A stretch of 35,882 nt of DNA. Origin: a virus. The position numbers and the translations under genes are program-made. Within the stretch, counting starts at the first letter, position 1. The number at the start of each line of letters is the position of its first letter. This document shows, in pieces, positions 13,799 to 23,461 of the stretch. A model generated the notes under the pieces. The model worked only from the letters and a program-made list of their open reading frames with translations. It was not told the DNA's origin and made no database searches. The stretch covers positions 1-35,882 of the IMG/VR virus record IMGVR_UViG_3300036401_000217. One strand, written 5' to 3'.

Positions 13799-14200
13799 TT
13801 AGCTAGGCATTGCATAGAAAGCTACGCTGACAGATTTTCCTGTTCCAGTCGTATAAAAGTTAAGAACATCTCCGACCTTGACCAACCTTGCCATTTCAAT
13901 ATCTTCAACAATGACTTCTGAGGTAGCTTTTGCAAAACTTGCCCCAGCTGGAACGCCTGCAGTTGCATTAACTGCAAACCATACCTCTGCCGCAACTGAA
14001 ACCCTGATAATTGCCATCACTTTATTGCGGGATACACTATCGCCATAGGATGTAATATTACCCATGACACCACCACCAGGAACGGTCAACTGTGTGTTGG
14101 TACTTGCTGTCAAAGTAGCATTATAAATCTGATCAGAATATAACTGCCCAAAATCATTATTGCCTTTAATTTCCTGAATCGTTCTGAATTGCGTTGTCAT
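13799..14200 (-). CDS. Small virion protein, 133 aa
   Basis: Begins MTTQFRTIQEIKGNNDFGQL and continues with beta-rich text (TLTASTNTQLTVPGGG, VMAIIRVSVAAEVWFAVNAT, VEDIEMARLVKVGDVLNFYT). A compact beta-sandwich is likely. Similar short proteins lie between fibre genes of other phages and may decorate the fibre or capsid. It sits between two fibre genes with 16- and 23-base gaps. No specific function can be assigned. Confidence 0.65.
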   Translation of the reverse strand: MTTQFRTIQEIKGNNDFGQLYSDQIYNATLTASTNTQLTVPGGGVMGNITSYGDSVSRNKVMAIIRVSVAAEVWFAVNATAGVPAGASFAKATSEVIVEDIEMARLVKVGDVLNFYTTGTGKSVSVAFYAMPS

Positions 14201-14223
14201 TTATTCATCCTCTAATCTATAGG

Positions 14224-16302
14224 TTAAGTACCTAATCTTGCATCAACAGTATAGTGAACCTGTAATCTTGCATTGGCAGATGGCACATTGGTATTCAAGC
14301 GAACCGTGAAAGCAGTATCAGATTGATTTGTTGTATCCGCACTAAGATCAGCAGTATCAGTGAAATCAAAAATCTTTCCAGCAGTTCCAGTTTGTGCTGA
14401 ATAGAAAGTAACATTATACCCATTTGACCGCATATTATTGAATCGTTCGCTATAATAAATAAATGGTGCAGTATAGGCAGCAGTTGTGATTATACTGGTT
14501 GCGCCATTTGCATCAGAAGTCCCTGGCAAAACACCTTTTGCATAAGTCTTTCTAAAATAATACTGACATTTACTTAATGCCTGTTCATATGTTTCAGCAG
14601 AACCCTTTACCGCAAAATCATTATTAACCAAAGAGACTTTATCAAAAAGAATGGCATCTGCAGTTGCAGCACTATTCAGATCATTCATCATTATTACCAT
14701 GATTCCCAATGTCATATTTGCATCACTTGATGCAGGCAGAACAAAACCATTAAATGCAAAATCCTGTTTATTGCTTGTAAGGGTATATTCAGGATCATTG
14801 ATGGCAGTTAAATATGTCCATCCTGTCAATGTTGGAATTGAATCATCAACATCAGTCCATGCTGAAACTGGGTTTGTCTGTGAAACTGTAGCTGGCAAGC
14901 CGGCGCGATACATAAGCCTGATCTTGAATTTTGGAGTGGTAGTATGTCCAGCGCCGATGATTGCTGTTGCACTTAACATGACAGATAAAGTTTTACCCCA
15001 ATAAGGGCGAATCGATGACGGATCAATATATTGCAATAATGCGAATTTATTTGTCGCAGTAACCGCAGTAACCAGATAACCATAATTCTGTGCAACAGAA
15101 CCTTGTGAAACTGCAACGTTATTTCCAGTTGCTGATGCAACATAATTTTGCTGGATTATAATTGTCTGGTCTGCAGTATATTCATTAGTTGCCACATTTC
15201 CATGAGTGACAGCATAAAATTGCCAAGGATTTAATCCAAATGTCCATCCTGCCAGAAGATTTGTTTTAGGCTGATGAACGGATGCATCTTCATAGTAATG
15301 GAAAAGATGATCTTTTTGCCTATCAGAAGATTGCTCATCAAATGGAATGTTTGTTGAAAAAGAAGTTCCAACAACCTGAATACTTGAAATTCCAATTGTT
15401 CTTGAAGTTGGAATGCTTATTTGAATATCCACATATCCAGTATCAGCAGGATCATTTATCTGTTGTGGAATGGCAGCATTTGCAAATATCTGATGATAAG
15501 CTCCATCTGTAGGGATATTCGTACTTGGAATAATTGTAGTTGGCGTTCCAGTATCAGGCGCATAAGTGAGACTCATATTTGAGCCGCCACCACTTAAAAC
15601 TGCTGCAATGAAGTTTGCGCTGACAAAATCCCCTCTGAATATTGAAGGGGAATTATTAAGCCTTTGACGTAATATTACAGAAGCACCAAAAGCAGATGAT
15701 GCATTAATGCTTAATATATAAGGTGGATTTGTTATTATATTATCAGCAGTTGGCTGCAGTCTTTGAATCGTTAATGTTCCTGAACCAGTTGAAATTATAT
15801 CCCAGCCTGGAGCAATCGGTGTAACTGTATTTGTGCCAGTCACATTCAATATAATCGTAGCTGCCGATGGAAAATTAACTTCTACAAATTGGGGATTGCA
15901 TAATATGTTTTCTGTATTTCCCTGTTCACTTGGTGGAATAGCATTGGCAGGAACATAAGGAACTGCCTGCCGCACAAACTGAGGAACTCCACCAGCGCTT
16001 TCAACTGTCACATAATAAAGATCGAGATTGCCATCAACATCATATGGGTAAGCATAAGGAACAAATGGATCTCCATTTGAATCTACAAATGTCCCAGAAA
16101 TTCCTAGTACAAGCTGATTACCAATATCAGTAAATGTATAACTTGGGCTTGTTCCAGAAATCATGAATACATCTTTCGGAACTGTACGCTGTGAATCCCT
16201 GTAAAATGTTACAACACCAGCAGCAAGTGGTAATGCACTGTCTTTATCAAGGATAACTTCCTCGATAGTAAATAGCGGAATATAGGAAGGATTAATTGCC
16301 AT
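14224..16302 (-). CDS. Tail appendage / receptor-binding protein, 692 aa
   Basis: The N-terminal FTIEEVILDKDSALPLAAG, GVVTFYRDSQRTVPKDVF and AYPYDVDGNLDLYYVTVESA form a conserved virion-anchoring region found on many podovirus appendage proteins. The middle has carbohydrate-binding-like beta domains (ILNVTGTNTVTPIAPGWDII and SSFSTNIPFDEQSSDRQKD). The C-terminal region contains ALSKCQYYFRKTYAKG and ends in a beta domain (LQVHYTVDARLGT). It lies directly after the ejection genes, where P22 gp9 would be functionally expected. Receptor binding is inferred. Confidence 0.75.
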   Translation of the reverse strand: MAINPSYIPLFTIEEVILDKDSALPLAAGVVTFYRDSQRTVPKDVFMISGTSPSYTFTDIGNQLVLGISGTFVDSNGDPFVPYAYPYDVDGNLDLYYVTVESAGGVPQFVRQAVPYVPANAIPPSEQGNTENILCNPQFVEVNFPSAATIILNVTGTNTVTPIAPGWDIISTGSGTLTIQRLQPTADNIITNPPYILSINASSAFGASVILRQRLNNSPSIFRGDFVSANFIAAVLSGGGSNMSLTYAPDTGTPTTIIPSTNIPTDGAYHQIFANAAIPQQINDPADTGYVDIQISIPTSRTIGISSIQVVGTSFSTNIPFDEQSSDRQKDHLFHYYEDASVHQPKTNLLAGWTFGLNPWQFYAVTHGNVATNEYTADQTIIIQQNYVASATGNNVAVSQGSVAQNYGYLVTAVTATNKFALLQYIDPSSIRPYWGKTLSVMLSATAIIGAGHTTTPKFKIRLMYRAGLPATVSQTNPVSAWTDVDDSIPTLTGWTYLTAINDPEYTLTSNKQDFAFNGFVLPASSDANMTLGIMVIMMNDLNSAATADAILFDKVSLVNNDFAVKGSAETYEQALSKCQYYFRKTYAKGVLPGTSDANGATSIITTAAYTAPFIYYSERFNNMRSNGYNVTFYSAQTGTAGKIFDFTDTADLSADTTNQSDTAFTVRLNTNVPSANARLQVHYTVDARLGT

Positions 16303-16304
16303 TT

Positions 16305-18152
16305 TTATTTACCCTTATCTTTTAAATATTGCATCAACAAACTCATCAAATCTGGATGAGTCATTAAATTAACTGCTGCTATATCATGTTCCTGCCCATA
16401 TCTTTCATCAAATTCTCTTTTTTTAGCTTCCAGAGCATTTCGTGCATCCGACATTCCAGTTCTTTTTAAAGCTGCTGCTGCTCTAACCGTAGGATTATTT
16501 GGAATCATGTTTCCTGAAAATAATTTGATATCTTCCAGTTGTTGTTTGGCTTCTGGAAAAGCCTCCAATTTTTGCATTATTCTATTGAAATTTTCTTTAC
16601 TCTTTAAAAACGAATCAAAATTATTAAAAGTTTTATCTTTTTTATTGAAAACATGTTCCAGTTCTTCTTTTGTGAATTTTCTTTCTGCAATATTTCTCGC
16701 AACCTTATATTGTGGTTCAATGGCATCCATTTCCTTAACCATTGATCTTCTGGTATTTCCATAAACAGATGATTCTGTATCAGCGCCCTTTCTTCCTGAT
16801 TTCTTTTCCATGTCACCTAAAACACGCTTTACCATATCCCAATACATAAAGCTGTTTTTAGCTACATTTTCAGGTTCAACACCATATTCTTCCTGCAACA
16901 TTTGTTTATATGCGGTGTTATTATCAACGGCTTTCATTGCCTTCTGGATAACAGGTCTTGCAGTTTGTTTTGCAATAAAATCTTCTGGAACAGTATTTTG
17001 CATTGTTTGTTCATAAGCAGCTTTTTTAACTGGCTCAAGTTTATCTTCATGAATTGAAGTAAGAAGTTTATTAATGGCTGCTTCTTCACTTCCTTCCCTT
17101 TCTTTTCCAAGTTTATAAAGCGCTTTCATTCCTTTTGTGGTTCTTCCAACATTCGCCTGTTTAACAGATTCAAATGGTGATTCCAGTAATTCAGAAGGTG
17201 TGGCATATGTTATACCCAATCTTTTTGCTGCTTCATTCATTTTTTCCATGACGGGAATATCAGATGATTCAATATCGCCAAAAAGATTACGTTTTGCCAA
17301 TTCTTCTGGTGGCACTGAAATATGCTTAAGATATGAAGCTAATGCTCCCATGGTAGGTTGGGCAATCGGTGATAAGGCTTTTCCAGCCATAGGAATTTCT
17401 GATACAAAATCAGCGCCAGTTTCCAATGCAGAAGCTAAAGTTTTTCCTGCAACTTCCGGAATTGCTTTTACAGTTTCTGGAATATTCTTCACTGCTTTTA
17501 CAGCACCTCTTGAAGCTCCAGGAATTGCTTTCGCTACCCTTTCTCCAAGAAGGCCGATAAGGGCAGCATGAAGTGGATCACCACCTCTACCCGTTTGTTC
17601 TGCAGTTATAGCACCAGTTCTGGATAGCATTCCAGGTAAATTCTTTAATGCGCCGCCACCGAAAAGCAATCCGCCAGCATTGCGGACACTCGATTCTTCT
17701 TCGCTTTGTGGAAGCAATCCATGCTGTTTTTCAAAGTTATTAAGTTTCTCATAAAATGTATTTTCATTAATTCCCTTGCTGCCTGGCATAGCACCACGCT
17801 GCATGGCTTCACCAAGTTTCGGGAATTTTTCAGCAAGATAACGGGTTAAAATTTGAGGTGAACTTAATAAAGCCGCGCCTGATTCAACCCCGCCAGCGCC
17901 AAGATTCCCCAATGTGCTAACAGGATTTGTTGTCATGGCATATTTGCCAACATTTTTAATTCCGCCCGGAATGGAGAAAAGCATCTCAGTTATTGCAGGA
18001 ATGGCTGTTTGCAAGGATTCAGATACATCTTTGCCTATTCCTTTAAATCCAGTGGCAGAATCTTCCTTATCTTCAACAAACTGAGAACGGGGAACTTCTA
18101 CGATTTCACCCGTTTTTTTATTTCTCAGCGTTATCATTTTGGGAGCAGCCAT
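16305..18152 (-). CDS. Large ejection protein (gp16-like by position and size), 615 aa
   Basis: The start at 18152 (MAAPKMITLRNKKTGEIVEV) forms a TAATG junction with the preceding gene and has GGGAG upstream; an ATG 15 bases earlier is inside that gene. Residues about 40-270 are Gly/Ala-rich with amphipathic helices (AIPAITEMLFSIPGGIKNVG), suiting a membrane-entering internal protein. The C-terminal half is highly charged helix. P22 gp16 is 609 aa and is the last of the gp7-gp20-gp16 ejection trio; this gene has the same place and length. Sequence homology to gp16 cannot be shown by eye. Confidence 0.65.
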   Translation of the reverse strand: MAAPKMITLRNKKTGEIVEVPRSQFVEDKEDSATGFKGIGKDVSESLQTAIPAITEMLFSIPGGIKNVGKYAMTTNPVSTLGNLGAGGVESGAALLSSPQILTRYLAEKFPKLGEAMQRGAMPGSKGINENTFYEKLNNFEKQHGLLPQSEEESSVRNAGGLLFGGGALKNLPGMLSRTGAITAEQTGRGGDPLHAALIGLLGERVAKAIPGASRGAVKAVKNIPETVKAIPEVAGKTLASALETGADFVSEIPMAGKALSPIAQPTMGALASYLKHISVPPEELAKRNLFGDIESSDIPVMEKMNEAAKRLGITYATPSELLESPFESVKQANVGRTTKGMKALYKLGKEREGSEEAAINKLLTSIHEDKLEPVKKAAYEQTMQNTVPEDFIAKQTARPVIQKAMKAVDNNTAYKQMLQEEYGVEPENVAKNSFMYWDMVKRVLGDMEKKSGRKGADTESSVYGNTRRSMVKEMDAIEPQYKVARNIAERKFTKEELEHVFNKKDKTFNNFDSFLKSKENFNRIMQKLEAFPEAKQQLEDIKLFSGNMIPNNPTVRAAAALKRTGMSDARNALEAKKREFDERYGQEHDIAAVNLMTHPDLMSLLMQYLKDKGK

Positions 18153-19375
18153 TAGATAGTCTCCCATTCGTTAGAAGAATAATTATCTTCACCTGATTTT
18201 TCATTATCACTGATGGCTTGAGCATTGATAGGCTTATTCAATTCCTTGGAAGAATATTTTTTTCTTTCTTTCAGATCATTAATTAATGCTTCAATTCTCT
18301 TTAAATAGGCTGATTTTGTTTCTGAATGCCCAATCTGTACTTGTTTCATAACAGATTCCAGACCTTCATTGGTTTTCGGCATACCGAATGCGCCAATCAA
18401 TGAATCGAGAACCTGATTAACCAATCCTTCATAAACAGATTGTTCGTTACCGCTTCCGCCAGTCCAGTTAGGAGTAGACCATCGGGGAAATGTATCAAGT
18501 TTTTTAATCTTATTCAAAACAGGAAGTGCATTATCAACAGAAGCAACAATATTCTGATTCTTTGTAATCATGGTATTGGTAAGGGGTATCCCATTCGCAC
18601 CCTTTATACCACCGATTGTTTCAAGCGTTCTTCTGCCGCTAGGATAGGTTGTTAAAACCCTTGTCATGCCGCTCTTGTTATCAAATTTGACTTCTGTTTT
18701 CTTTTCAAATCCTTTCTTTTTAAGAAATTCTCGGGAAAGGGGATTTTGTTCCCATAATGCATCAATCGATGCAAGCCGTGGAGTGCCTTCTGTAATGACT
18801 TCAACATTACTTGGAGAGGTTATAGCCTTTGCAGTTTCAGCTATGGGTGCAGCTGATGTTTCCATTGGCTGAGTGAATGAAGTAGGCATTTCTCTTGATG
18901 TTGGTGCAAATGGTGCATTAGGGGTAAATGATGGTGCAATTGGTGCAGAAGGATTGATTCCAGAAGTCTGCAATTGATTTTGCATGGCTTTTACAAGCGC
19001 CGGATTTAACATCGGTTGTTCAGCAGGAACAGACGGCATTTGCGACTGTGAAGGATTTGAAGTGGTATTTCCACCGCCGCGCAGGGCATTTGAAAAAAGT
19101 CTTTGAAGTTCTGCTTCCTGTTCCTGTTCCCGCTTATATTTGGCTATTTCCAGAAGTGCTTTCTGATTACTTAAGCTAGTTCCAACATTTCCAAGTTTCA
19201 AACTTTTTAATGATTCTTCTGCGCTTGGTCTAGCAAATTCTGCCTGTATCTGCTTTATGAGATCATTTTTTGGCATTTCCTTTCCAGCGTAAAAATTGCT
19301 GACGATATCACCCAATCCAGAATAATCTGGTTTCATTAACTGAGCTGCAAGAAAATTAGGAAACTGTATAGCCAT
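18152..19375 (-). CDS. Ejection protein (gp20-like by position), 407 aa
   Basis: The N-terminal MAIQFPNFLAAQLMKPDYSG and DIVSNFYAGKEMPKND are followed by a charged helical region, then a Pro/Ser/Ala-rich linker (about 105-190, with SAPIAPSFTPNAPFAPTS). A folded C-terminal part follows (GMTRVLTTYPSGRRTLETIG and VYEGLVNQVLDSLIGAFGMP). The Pro-rich linker suggests flexibility needed for ejection through the tail. Position between the 205- and 615-aa genes mirrors P22 gp20 (471 aa). Role inferred from synteny. Confidence 0.65.
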   Translation of the reverse strand: MAIQFPNFLAAQLMKPDYSGLGDIVSNFYAGKEMPKNDLIKQIQAEFARPSAEESLKSLKLGNVGTSLSNQKALLEIAKYKREQEQEAELQRLFSNALRGGGNTTSNPSQSQMPSVPAEQPMLNPALVKAMQNQLQTSGINPSAPIAPSFTPNAPFAPTSREMPTSFTQPMETSAAPIAETAKAITSPSNVEVITEGTPRLASIDALWEQNPLSREFLKKKGFEKKTEVKFDNKSGMTRVLTTYPSGRRTLETIGGIKGANGIPLTNTMITKNQNIVASVDNALPVLNKIKKLDTFPRWSTPNWTGGSGNEQSVYEGLVNQVLDSLIGAFGMPKTNEGLESVMKQVQIGHSETKSAYLKRIEALINDLKERKKYSSKELNKPINAQAISDNEKSGEDNYSSNEWETI

Positions 19376-19387
19376 GATTCATTCCTT

Positions 19388-20005
19388 TTATGCTGCTGCA
19401 CCAGCGAAAGATGATAATGCTTTCATGAACGCATTCATGAAGGCCTGTCTCTCAGCATTTTTCTGCGTTGCTGCCTGAAATCCAAGACCGCCCTGAGATG
19501 CAAGCGTGCCGCCCAATAAATCAGCCAAAGAACCAGATGCGCCAAAACCTTTATTGTAAATATCCTGTTCGCCGCTTATTCCGCCATCATAAACACGGAG
19601 AGCATTTTCCAGAAATTGCTGCATGTCCTTTGACATGATATCACCAGCCATTTCACCATATTCACGTTGATGTTCAGGAGTACCGGCTATTCCACCCGCA
19701 GCTGCAGTCGCGCCAATTCCTTTTCCAAGCTTTTCTTTTTCGTATTGAGCGCCTTTCGATTCATTATACTTGCTCATGATCATATCCATAAAGGATGTAG
19801 GATCAAGCATCTTTCCATATTCGCCTTTCAATAATGAACCAGCAGATTTTCCCTCATTGATATATGGATCATAAATTCCATGACCCATTCCAGGAATCTG
19901 TTCCAGATATTTATTGGCAGCCTTCTTGGGGTCGTCATGGTTTCCCATATCCAGTAAACCTGGCAAACTCCAGCTGCTGTTTTTATAACTATCCCACCAT
20001 CCCAT
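19388..20005 (-). CDS. Small ejection protein (gp7-like by position), 205 aa
   Basis: Begins MGWWDSYKNSSWSLPGLLDM. The middle is Gly/Ala-rich (LGKGIGATAAAGGIAGTPEH) and the end is a hydrophobic-alanine helix (AFMNAFMKALSSFAGAAA). This resembles internal virion proteins that insert in the host envelope. P22 gp7 is 229 aa and heads the ejection trio as this one does. It is followed at 12 bases by the gp20-like gene. Sequence-level homology is not certain. Confidence 0.65.
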   Translation of the reverse strand: MGWWDSYKNSSWSLPGLLDMGNHDDPKKAANKYLEQIPGMGHGIYDPYINEGKSAGSLLKGEYGKMLDPTSFMDMIMSKYNESKGAQYEKEKLGKGIGATAAAGGIAGTPEHQREYGEMAGDIMSKDMQQFLENALRVYDGGISGEQDIYNKGFGASGSLADLLGGTLASQGGLGFQAATQKNAERQAFMNAFMKALSSFAGAAA

Positions 20006-20023
20006 ATAGACCTCTTTAGACTG

Positions 20024-20296
20024 TTACGGATAAGCAGTCGTGGTAACTTTTCGTAGTGCGCCGTTTATCTTGAAAACGACTTCTTTGTTATCAGTTTCAT
20101 ACCAGAATGTACCATCTGGCATTGAAGGAGCGATTGCTACAATATTGGCAGCTGTAATCATTGGTGAAGTCCAGCCACTGTCACTTAACCCATTCTGCAA
20201 TGCCTGATTCAAAAGATCATTATAATCCTGCATTGCAATACTAAGGAATCCATCATCATCTACAAATTTTACATGCGTGAATACAGGAATAAACAT
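20024..20296 (-). CDS. Small virion-associated protein, 90 aa
   Basis: Occupies the place just downstream of the gp10-like hub, where P22 encodes its 233-aa tail needle gp26, but it is far too short for that trimeric coiled coil. The C-terminal half, ending with DGTFWYETDNKEVVFKINGA and LRKVTTTAYP, is a motif I associate with the start of phage appendage proteins. It is separated from the hub gene by 1 base. It may be a minor tail protein; unknown. Confidence 0.6.
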   Translation of the reverse strand: MFIPVFTHVKFVDDDGFLSIAMQDYNDLLNQALQNGLSDSGWTSPMITAANIVAIAPSMPDGTFWYETDNKEVVFKINGALRKVTTTAYP

Positions 20297-20297
20297 A

Positions 20298-21926
20298 TCA
20301 GTTTCCTATCTCCATAGTGCCATTTTTCACTACAAACCTTCCTGTTCCCCAGAATCTTAATTGATAAGTTATCTGTTGAGCATAACCAAGATTGATAAAC
20401 CTTGGCTGATTCTGGAATTTTCCTGTTGCCTTTAACTGGTAGGAAACAACATTGCTAAAACTTATCCCACCATTCTTTGAAATTGTAAGATCAACCCTTG
20501 GCTTGTTTATGTAACAATACCCGCCTTCAACCAATATAGGCAATCCATCTTCGGTATATATGATCACCTCTGTATCTTCTGTAATGATATACCCAAAACA
20601 AGTAGGCTGCTCATAAGCGCCCTGAGTTGTTCCACTCTCAATGACAAAGGTAAAAAGATTGATCTTGTATTTCTCAGGTCTTTTAAGCCGATAAGTATCT
20701 GTCAATCTCACCCGTGGAATTTCATAAATCACATCCAGACCTGCAGAACTTGCGGTTGGCAATAACTGATAGGTTGTAAGATCAATTCCTATTTCATAAA
20801 TCTTGCCATCCTTGTAACTTATGAAATAAGACTTGTTATTGAAAAATACAATCTGCCTTGCAGGAAAAGCGGTGAAATCCCAATCTGTAACATCATAAAT
20901 CTTGTTCATGGTGAAATCGTACATGATCGAAAAATTATCAGATGGATCGATGAAGCTTAGAACATAAAAATCATGGCCTGCCTGACGGAAAAGAAAAGCC
21001 GTTGATGCAGATGGAACTTTTACAGTTCCAAGAAGATTATCAAGTCCATCAGTTGATATCCTTGAAGCTGAACCGCCTTTCATTGCCATCAATGCCGGCG
21101 TGGATTGTTCATTGATTCCTAGCCATGCAACCACTTCATCATTCGCGGCAATCGTTGAAACAGATGCTGCACCGAAGTCTATATTGATGGATGAGTTTCT
21201 CTGATATACCGCTAATCCGCCTATGTTGTTCCAGATTTCTGCTACAGTCGAACCAAAAACAAGAAGGTTATTTCCTTTGCCTGGTATTCTTATGGCAGCT
21301 TCTGCAAAATCTGATTTTGTCTGTAATGCAAGAGTTTGTACCCAGTTAAGATCATAGATTCCCGTTAATGTATCCTGCTCGAACACTACCCATTGAGAAC
21401 CATTATTTGTGGTTAATCCATTGCCAAATATGAAATAGGTATTTTGGTAAGTAACATAATTCGGCTGGAATAATGTATCCACTGGAACATTATTAAATAT
21501 AGCAGCGCCGATTGCAGAAGGAGCAGAAACATAATTATATATATACGCCGTACCGCCTGCCGTGAAACAAATCTGAGAGGAAAGATTTTCTGCAAATGTA
21601 ACTTCACCTGTTGTTGATCCTATCGTGCCAATCTGTGTGGCAACATTTGAAAAACTGTTTATCCTGAAAACTGCACCAGCGGCGACCACCAGAATAAAGC
21701 CACCGCGAATTGAATGAAATATTCCCCTTCCCTCAACATTCTCGGTGAACATTTCCAGTATTCCGGCATAGCCAGGAAAATTCGTAAGCCATTCTTCTGC
21801 CCCATCACCGGATGATGAAACAAACATATTGTAAGTACGTTCAGCAGAAATTGTTGGATAAATGCCAAATACAGAACTACCGACAATCCGGACAGGAACT
21901 TCATCCACTGCAGTAGTTAAAGGCAT
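20298..21926 (-). CDS. P22 gp10-like packaged-DNA stabilisation / tail hub protein, 542 aa
   Basis: Beta-propeller-like sequence with repeated FxxxYFxxGN blocks. MPLTTAVDEVPVRIVGSSVF leads into YPTISAERTYNMFVSSSG, then WLTNFPGYAGILEM, GGFILVVAAGAVFRI, and NTYFIFGNGLTTNNGSQWVV. These are features of the Phage_stabilise family (P22 gp10, 472 aa), which sits between the gp4 adaptor and the tail needle and plugs the DNA channel. It follows the gp4-like gene exactly as in P22. The extra length may be C-terminal (LRFWGTGRFVVKNGTMEIGN). Confidence 0.78.
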   Translation of the reverse strand: MPLTTAVDEVPVRIVGSSVFGIYPTISAERTYNMFVSSSGDGAEEWLTNFPGYAGILEMFTENVEGRGIFHSIRGGFILVVAAGAVFRINSFSNVATQIGTIGSTTGEVTFAENLSSQICFTAGGTAYIYNYVSAPSAIGAAIFNNVPVDTLFQPNYVTYQNTYFIFGNGLTTNNGSQWVVFEQDTLTGIYDLNWVQTLALQTKSDFAEAAIRIPGKGNNLLVFGSTVAEIWNNIGGLAVYQRNSSINIDFGAASVSTIAANDEVVAWLGINEQSTPALMAMKGGSASRISTDGLDNLLGTVKVPSASTAFLFRQAGHDFYVLSFIDPSDNFSIMYDFTMNKIYDVTDWDFTAFPARQIVFFNNKSYFISYKDGKIYEIGIDLTTYQLLPTASSAGLDVIYEIPRVRLTDTYRLKRPEKYKINLFTFVIESGTTQGAYEQPTCFGYIITEDTEVIIYTEDGLPILVEGGYCYINKPRVDLTISKNGGISFSNVVSYQLKATGKFQNQPRFINLGYAQQITYQLRFWGTGRFVVKNGTMEIGN

Positions 21927-21955
21927 TTATTTTTATCCTGTATTAAGCCAACCGC

Positions 21956-22669
21956 CTAACGACTGATCGGCCACCATCCGCCACTGAGATTGGCAACTGC
22001 GTAATTTATCGCGCCACCACCACTAAGAGAGCTGAATTTCTGTGTTCGCAAATCCATAACATTAGTGTTATTGGTAATCCACTGATTGTATTTTTCAAGT
22101 TGCATGGTTACATCAGGTGGAACACGGAATGAATTAAACTGGCATAATCTATCTGCCAGTAAATATTTAAGATAATTGATATAGAACTGATCGAGTATAA
22201 GCGATAAATCTTCCATCAATGTAACGGATGCAAGCCTGAATTCACCCCATAATTCAAGTGGAAAATTCGTATCTGGAACAAAATACAAATAAAGGGTTGC
22301 GCCGCCCAGATTTCTTTCCACATGCCAGTTAAAAGGCAAACTGTTTATATCAACCTGACGAAATGAACCAAAGAATTGTTGGCGCTGCTGATTGAGAGTC
22401 TGGAATCTAAGTCCATTGATATAGAAAACGAAAACTTCAAGATCAATAAGATTAGGAATTGGATAAACAGACTGTCCTGAAACGGCATTCATCAAAAGTT
22501 GTTTAGTATATGGAATAGTTCCATGATCAATTGTTCTATCTGACAACACATCATTAAGTTTGGCTAGACCATCAGTAATCTGATTACCAGTTACGGTTTC
22601 AAATTCTCGGCTGACAATGCTGCTGAGGTAATATGAATCAGTAATAAGCTCAGTAGTCAAATAAGCCAT
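21956..22669 (-). CDS. P22 gp4-like head-tail adaptor (tail accessory factor), 237 aa
   Basis: Predicted to bind beneath the portal ring to start tail assembly. The helical N-terminus TTELITDSYYLSSIVSREFE with DGLAKLNDVLSDRTIDHGTI, and the C-terminal FYINYLKYLLADRLCQFNSF followed by LEKYNQWITN, resemble the gp4/gp10-bridging adaptor family. P22 gp4 is 166 aa, so this one has an insertion of about 70 residues (VFYINGLRFQTLNQ... region). It is placed directly upstream of the hub gene. Good SD AAGGGAT before the start. Confidence 0.72.
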   Translation of the reverse strand: MAYLTTELITDSYYLSSIVSREFETVTGNQITDGLAKLNDVLSDRTIDHGTIPYTKQLLMNAVSGQSVYPIPNLIDLEVFVFYINGLRFQTLNQQRQQFFGSFRQVDINSLPFNWHVERNLGGATLYLYFVPDTNFPLELWGEFRLASVTLMEDLSLILDQFYINYLKYLLADRLCQFNSFRVPPDVTMQLEKYNQWITNNTNVMDLRTQKFSSLSGGGAINYAVANLSGGWWPISR

Positions 22670-22689
22670 GATGGTCTATCCCTTTAATG

Positions 22690-23436
22690 CTAGATCGTGT
22701 ATTGATAGCCAGCAACATTCAATGCCACAGTTCCGGCAGATACCTTGTAGTTGATCTCTGGAGCTGCAACATTAAGTTGAGCCTGCACATATTCACGAAC
22801 GAGTGTATGAGCAGAAGCACCAGCGACAGCGGCAATATATTTGCAAGTATCACCAACAGCATTAAATGGTTGTAATGCCAAAGTATCGCCAGCAGCATTA
22901 GCAGTCCAATTGATTTCCATCTTTGCAAGAACATTATTAACCGCCGGAACGAATGTGGTTAAAACGACGGGTGCATATGTTGCTGATGCACCAGCAGTAA
23001 TTGCTGTAGCAATTGGAACATCATAAACAAAGGTACGTTCATTGGCCGCACCACTCCAATATCCAAGGAGAAACAGCGATGATCCATCTGTTCTGACATA
23101 ACCAATCAATCTGAACATGTCATAACCAACCGGCATCAATGGAGAAGAATTATTTAATGATAAAACTGCGCCCACAGGGTTATTCTGAGAGGAATCACCG
23201 ACAACATAAATACCATATAATTTATTTGTTGTTAATGAACCAGTATCCAGACCATTTATGCCATTTTTAGCAGCATTAATGGTTACGAGAGCAGAAAGGA
23301 TAATATCATTTACATTGGATGAATCTCTCGCCTGACCAGCCGCCATTGTCAACGTAGTAGTAGTTGCAACAGCCAACTGTAAGCCTTGTACATTTAGATA
23401 ACCAGAATTTACAACAGGTATATTAACTTGAGTCAT
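22690..23436 (-). CDS. Putative capsid decoration protein, 248 aa
   Basis: Beta-rich, Ala/Thr/Val-rich and cysteine-poor: MTQVNIPVVNSGYLNVQGLQ, then AAGQARDSSNVNDIILSALV, PLMPVGYDMFRLIGYVRTDG, and a C-terminal NYKVSAGTVALNVAGYQYTI. It lies between the coat and adaptor genes, a usual place for decoration or head-fibre proteins. Its ribosome site AGGAGCAATAAAATG is identical to that of the first early gene. The family resembles phage virion proteins of this size, but I cannot name it. Confidence 0.6.
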   Translation of the reverse strand: MTQVNIPVVNSGYLNVQGLQLAVATTTTLTMAAGQARDSSNVNDIILSALVTINAAKNGINGLDTGSLTTNKLYGIYVVGDSSQNNPVGAVLSLNNSSPLMPVGYDMFRLIGYVRTDGSSLFLLGYWSGAANERTFVYDVPIATAITAGASATYAPVVLTTFVPAVNNVLAKMEINWTANAAGDTLALQPFNAVGDTCKYIAAVAGASAHTLVREYVQAQLNVAAPEINYKVSAGTVALNVAGYQYTI

Positions 23437-23461
23437 TTTATTGCTCCTAAATTTGTCATTA

